Source: Bacillota bacterium (lineage in GTDB: Bacteria; Bacillota_A; Clostridia; Lachnospirales; Lachnospiraceae). From it: 8,483 bases of DNA. Below are positions 6,452 to 8,483 of this stretch, one piece after another. The position numbers and the translations under genes are program-made. The stretch covers positions 1-8,483 of the forward strand of contig JAEZSL010000034.1 of assembly GCA_023443925.1 (NCBI GenBank), given 5' to 3'. The first letter of the stretch is position 1; each line of letters starts with the position of its first letter. Below the pieces are notes generated by a model that saw only the letters and a program-made list of their open reading frames with translations, was not told the DNA's origin and ran no database searches.

Positions 6452-6595
6452 ATGAAAAAATATCTAAAGCTCCTTTATTTTGGCATTTTGAGTGTCATAT
6501 GCTGCTCTCAAAAAGCGACCAAAAATAGAGAAATAATAGAAGAAGATTCATCGATTTGCTATAAAAACGAGCTCATACTACAAAAAAATTGCTGA
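6452..6595 (+). CDS. Doubtful 47-aa ORF with signal-peptide-like start
   Basis: The frame begins MKKYLKLLYFGILSVICCSQ, a lysine-rich start followed by a hydrophobic core and two cysteines. This resembles a secretion or lipoprotein signal, although SVIC is not a clean lipobox. The rest is short and charged and ends in a cysteine. Upstream there is only a weak GGTGG (6438-6442). It may be a small secreted peptide, or the broken start of a lost lipoprotein gene. A weak CATCA/TGATG hairpin with a T run follows at 6606-6628. Confidence 0.25.
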   Translation: MKKYLKLLYFGILSVICCSQKATKNREIIEEDSSICYKNELILQKNC

Positions 6596-6605
6596 TGTGC
6601 TTATT

Positions 6606-6628
6606 CATCATACCAGCTGATGTTTTTT
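6606..6628 (+). terminator. Weak hairpin with T run
   Basis: CATCA (6606-6610) and TGATG (6618-6622) form a five-base stem followed by TTTTTT. It is AT-rich and short, so only a tentative terminator for the 47-aa ORF. Confidence 0.3.
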
Positions 6629-6770
6629 ATTCTTTTTTAGCTGATAAGAATTTTTGTTGGTCGGGATATAAACCATAGATGGAAAGAATCTAGGCAGAAA
6701 AATGGCCAAGCGGTTCAAGGGTATGACTTTGATAGACAGGAATGTCTTCAGAAAATCGATAACAATAATG

Positions 6771-6816
6771 TCCCCTATATGTCAGAAAGAGCTCTCTGAT
6801 ATACAGGGGATTTTTT
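6771..6816 (+). terminator. Strong orphan terminator
   Basis: Sixteen-base arms at 6771-6786 and 6795-6810 (TCCCCTATATGTCAGA / TCTGATATACAGGGGA) pair with one mismatch and one G-U, and are followed by six T. It is the strongest terminator in the window, yet no convincing gene precedes it on the + strand: the nearest full gene ends at 6294 and has its own terminator. Confidence 0.85.
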
Positions 6817-6849
6817 GTGCTTTGAAATTACTTCATTGATAAAATAGGA

Positions 6850-6889
6850 TATAATTCCAATTGTTTCGACAAAATATCTATATTAAAAT
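6850..6889 (+). promoter_or_regulatory. Promoter candidates for the sigma/anti-sigma operon
   Basis: Two sigma-A-like options lie in an AT-rich leader: a perfect TATAAT at 6850-6855 with only a poor -35 (TTACTT, 6828-6833), and TTGTTT (6861-6866) with TAAAAT (6884-6889) at 17 bases. An ECF-like GAAACAA occurs at 6919-6925 but has no matching -10 at the usual distance, so self-activation is not shown by the sequence. Confidence 0.35.
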
Positions 6890-6978
6890 GAAATTGTAAA
6901 ATAAATAATCATAAGTTAGAAACAACATGCAATAAAACACTATATTGGAGCGTTATCATTATAGAGGAGGAACACCTG

Positions 6979-7572
6979 ATGCTAATTTTTTGTGATATGG
7001 CAGATTCACAAAATCGTTCTGTTGTTGGTTCTATGAAGTTAATCATTGACGAAACTATTTTTAACCGAATAGCAGAAAACGATATGGCTGCCTTTGAGGA
7101 GTTTTTCCATCTGACCGAACGCAGTGTGTACGCTTTTGCGCTCTCAATCCTGCAAAACAATGAAGATGCATTAGATGTGATGCAGGACACCTATTTAAGA
7201 ATCCGCGGAGCTGCGCATCTTTATAAACCTATGGGTAAACCGATGGCTTGGGTATTTACTATTACACGAAACCTCGCTATGAGTAAGATAAGGTCAAGGA
7301 CAAAAACGCAGGAGTTTGTAGAGGAAGAACTTGAGAATAACCTTTCCTTTTCTTATGTTACAAACAGCGATGACAGATTAATCCTGCAATCCGCTTTGAA
7401 AATTTTAAGTGAGGAAGAGAGAAAAATCATCTTACTACATGCGATTTCAGGCTACACGCATCTGGAAATAGCTCGAGATATCGGAATTCCACTCTCGACG
7501 GTGTTGTCAAAATATCATCGCGGTTTAAAAAAATTAAAAAAGTATCTAAAGGAAAGCGGGATGCATAGATGA
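6979..7572 (+). CDS. ECF-type RNA polymerase sigma factor
   Basis: A 197-aa protein of typical ECF size. AGGAGG (6965-6970) lies eight bases before the ATG at 6979, favouring this start over internal ATGs at codons 7 and 19. Sigma region 2 spans about residues 34-108, with NNEDALDVMQDTYLRI (60-75) and the AWVFTITRNLAMSKIRSR (90-107) -10 recognition/melting segment. After a short acidic linker, region 4 spans about 135-190, with LSEEERKIILLHAISGYTHL and the helix-turn-helix EIARDIGIPLSTVLSKYHRG (163-182). Region 3 is absent, as in all ECF factors. The stop overlaps the next ATG in an ATGA, giving translational coupling to the anti-sigma protein. Together they form a membrane signalling unit in which the sigma factor is held inactive until a signal arrives. 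Regulated genes are unknown. Confidence 0.92.
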   Translation: MLIFCDMADSQNRSVVGSMKLIIDETIFNRIAENDMAAFEEFFHLTERSVYAFALSILQNNEDALDVMQDTYLRIRGAAHLYKPMGKPMAWVFTITRNLAMSKIRSRTKTQEFVEEELENNLSFSYVTNSDDRLILQSALKILSEEERKIILLHAISGYTHLEIARDIGIPLSTVLSKYHRGLKKLKKYLKESGMHR

Positions 7573-8483
7573 ATAAAAAGAATATAGAAAAATCCATAAG
7601 CAGATCTTTAAGTCAGGCACCTGCACCAGACTTCGCGACGTTAGTGAATTTGCCTTATCGTAGGTTGGAGGAACATGATTTTATTACAAGACAGGAGGTA
7701 AAGCAGTCCTCCGGATATATCAGACAATATGCAGTAGTACTATCCCTATGCTTTACCCTGCTTCTTTTTGTTGCAGGCGGTTGGTTTTACCAATACAGGC
7801 TGCCAAGCAGTATGATTTCGTTGGATATTAACCCTAGCATAGAGATCAAAACAAACCGGCATGATCAAGTAATATCCGTCAGTGCATTGAATAAAGATGC
7901 TCAGAAAGTACTCCAAAGCCAGGACTTTAAGCTAGAGGAGCTAGATACAGCAGTAGCCTCAATTGTTACCGCGGTTATCGATCAGGGATATCTTACCACT
8001 GACAGAAATGTCATCCTGGTCTCTGTAGAGAATAATAGTATGGAGAAAGCCAAAATACTTGTGGATTCCTTGAACCTGGTAATTAAGAAAAGCGCCTCCG
8101 CCCATGAGATGAAACTTACGGTACTGAGCCAAACCTTGGAGAAGAATAAAGCTGAGTCCGAGGAGGCGAAGGAACTCGGGGTGTCGGTTGGTAAGCTTAA
8201 ACTCCTGAAAAAGATAGAGATAACCAATGAAAACCTAACAGCCAAGAGTCTTTCCCATAAATCAATGTCGGAGCTGCTTGCCATAGCGAAGGAAAATGAA
8301 GTTGATCTGGAGGATACAATACAGGTGGAGGAGTCTTTGGAGGCTGATTCGACAGTAACTCCCGTGGCAGAGGAGAAGGATATGGCAGAGGATAATTATA
8401 TGGAAGATCAAGCGAATTCCTCTGAACGAGATAGTGAAGAAAAGAATGAGAATAATTCCTTGAAAGCAGGCAAAGCCGGCTCC
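7569..8483 (+). CDS. RsgI-like membrane anti-sigma protein, 5' part
   Basis: The frame is open from the overlapping ATG at 7569 to the window edge (305 residues seen, no stop). A short cytoplasmic head (1-52) is followed by one membrane helix (about 53-74, VVLSLCFTLLLFVAGGWFY). Outside it begins SLDINPSIEI (84-93), the hallmark of the RsgI juxtamembrane domain, continuing through VISVSALNKDAQKVL and VTAVIDQGYL to about 250. Residues from about 255 on are acidic and low in complexity, like the disordered linkers before RsgI sensor domains. RsgI-type proteins bind their sigma factor through the head and release it after cleavage; self-cleavage at the Asn-Pro bond (here Asn88-Pro89) has been reported in the family. 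The head lacks the usual RsgI_N beta-type domain, fitting an ECF rather than SigI partner. The sensor end is outside the window. Confidence 0.82.
   Translation, partial: MNKKNIEKSISRSLSQAPAPDFATLVNLPYRRLEEHDFITRQEVKQSSGYIRQYAVVLSLCFTLLLFVAGGWFYQYRLPSSMISLDINPSIEIKTNRHDQVISVSALNKDAQKVLQSQDFKLEELDTAVASIVTAVIDQGYLTTDRNVILVSVENNSMEKAKILVDSLNLVIKKSASAHEMKLTVLSQTLEKNKAESEEAKELGVSVGKLKLLKKIEITNENLTAKSLSHKSMSELLAIAKENEVDLEDTIQVEESLEADSTVTPVAEEKDMAEDNYMEDQANSSERDSEEKNENNSLKAGKAGS

Larger units (their letters stand above)
6295..6978. other. Gene-poor stretch between the TetR-type gene and the sigma factor
   Basis: Apart from the terminators, the AT-rich inverted repeat, the 47-aa ORF and the promoter candidates listed, I see no intact gene. 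The segment 6630-6770 carries no recognisable coding or RNA signal. Confidence 0.55.

Noticed and set aside
6700..6760. A tRNA-Gln-like string (GGCCAAGCGGTTCAAGG followed by GACTTTGA)
   Set aside because: No acceptor stem, T-arm or CCA end can be found around it; at most a very decayed fragment and more likely chance.
6702..6839. A 45-aa ORF starting MAKRFKGMTLIDRNVFRKSI
   Set aside because: It has no ribosome binding site and reads through the strong terminator hairpin at 6771-6810, so its second half is hairpin sequence.
6909..7190. A 93-aa minus-strand frame opposite the sigma factor start
   Set aside because: It is antisense to a clear ECF domain, with no ribosome binding site or family resemblance.
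7982..8284. A 100-aa minus-strand frame
   Set aside because: It is antisense to the RsgI-like gene and serine/phenylalanine-rich, as expected of a shadow of an acidic, lysine-rich protein.

Overview
The window is about 8.5 kb of AT-rich DNA. It looks like a chromosomal accessory stretch from a Gram-positive Firmicute, most likely of the class Clostridia and possibly Lachnospiraceae. The reasons are an LCP cell-wall ligase, strong AGGAGG-type ribosome binding sites, an RHS/YD-repeat protein, an IS256-type transposase scar, and an ECF sigma factor paired with an RsgI-like anti-sigma protein. The taxonomic call is inference.

Layout. (1) 2-826 (+) is the 3' part of an LytR-CpsA-Psr (LCP) gene, closed by a clear terminator. 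(2) 827-1487 has no intact gene but keeps short coding-like stretches in shifting frames, read here as a decayed gene. (3) 1488-2585 (+) encodes a 365-aa P-loop, kinase-like protein of unknown substrate. (4) 2586-2887 is debris containing the C-terminal codons of an IS256-family transposase and a long hairpin. (5) 2888-4506 (-) is an RHS-core fragment with a hydrophobic, variable-looking C-terminus. It is followed 17 nt later by a 59-aa two-helix membrane protein with a good ribosome binding site. This pair is a candidate toxin/immunity-type module, although the RHS gene looks 5'-truncated at a terminator palindrome. (6) 4554-6294 is a divergent pair: a TetR-type regulator (+) and a polytopic membrane protein (-) with motifs of the CruF/carotenoid-biosynthesis family. 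The shared intergenic region holds a consensus promoter with a perfect palindromic operator candidate beside its -10 box. (7) 6295-6978 is mostly empty, with two terminators, one of them orphan, and a doubtful 47-aa ORF. (8) 6979-8483 (+) is an ECF sigma factor translationally coupled (ATGA overlap) to an RsgI-like membrane anti-sigma protein that runs off the window.

How the genes work together. The TetR/membrane-protein pair and the sigma/anti-sigma pair are each self-contained regulatory units. The LCP ligase and the RsgI-type sensor both act at the cell envelope, but nothing links them in one operon. The middle of the window (about 900-4550) carries several signs of past rearrangement: gene decay, a transposase scar and a truncated RHS gene.
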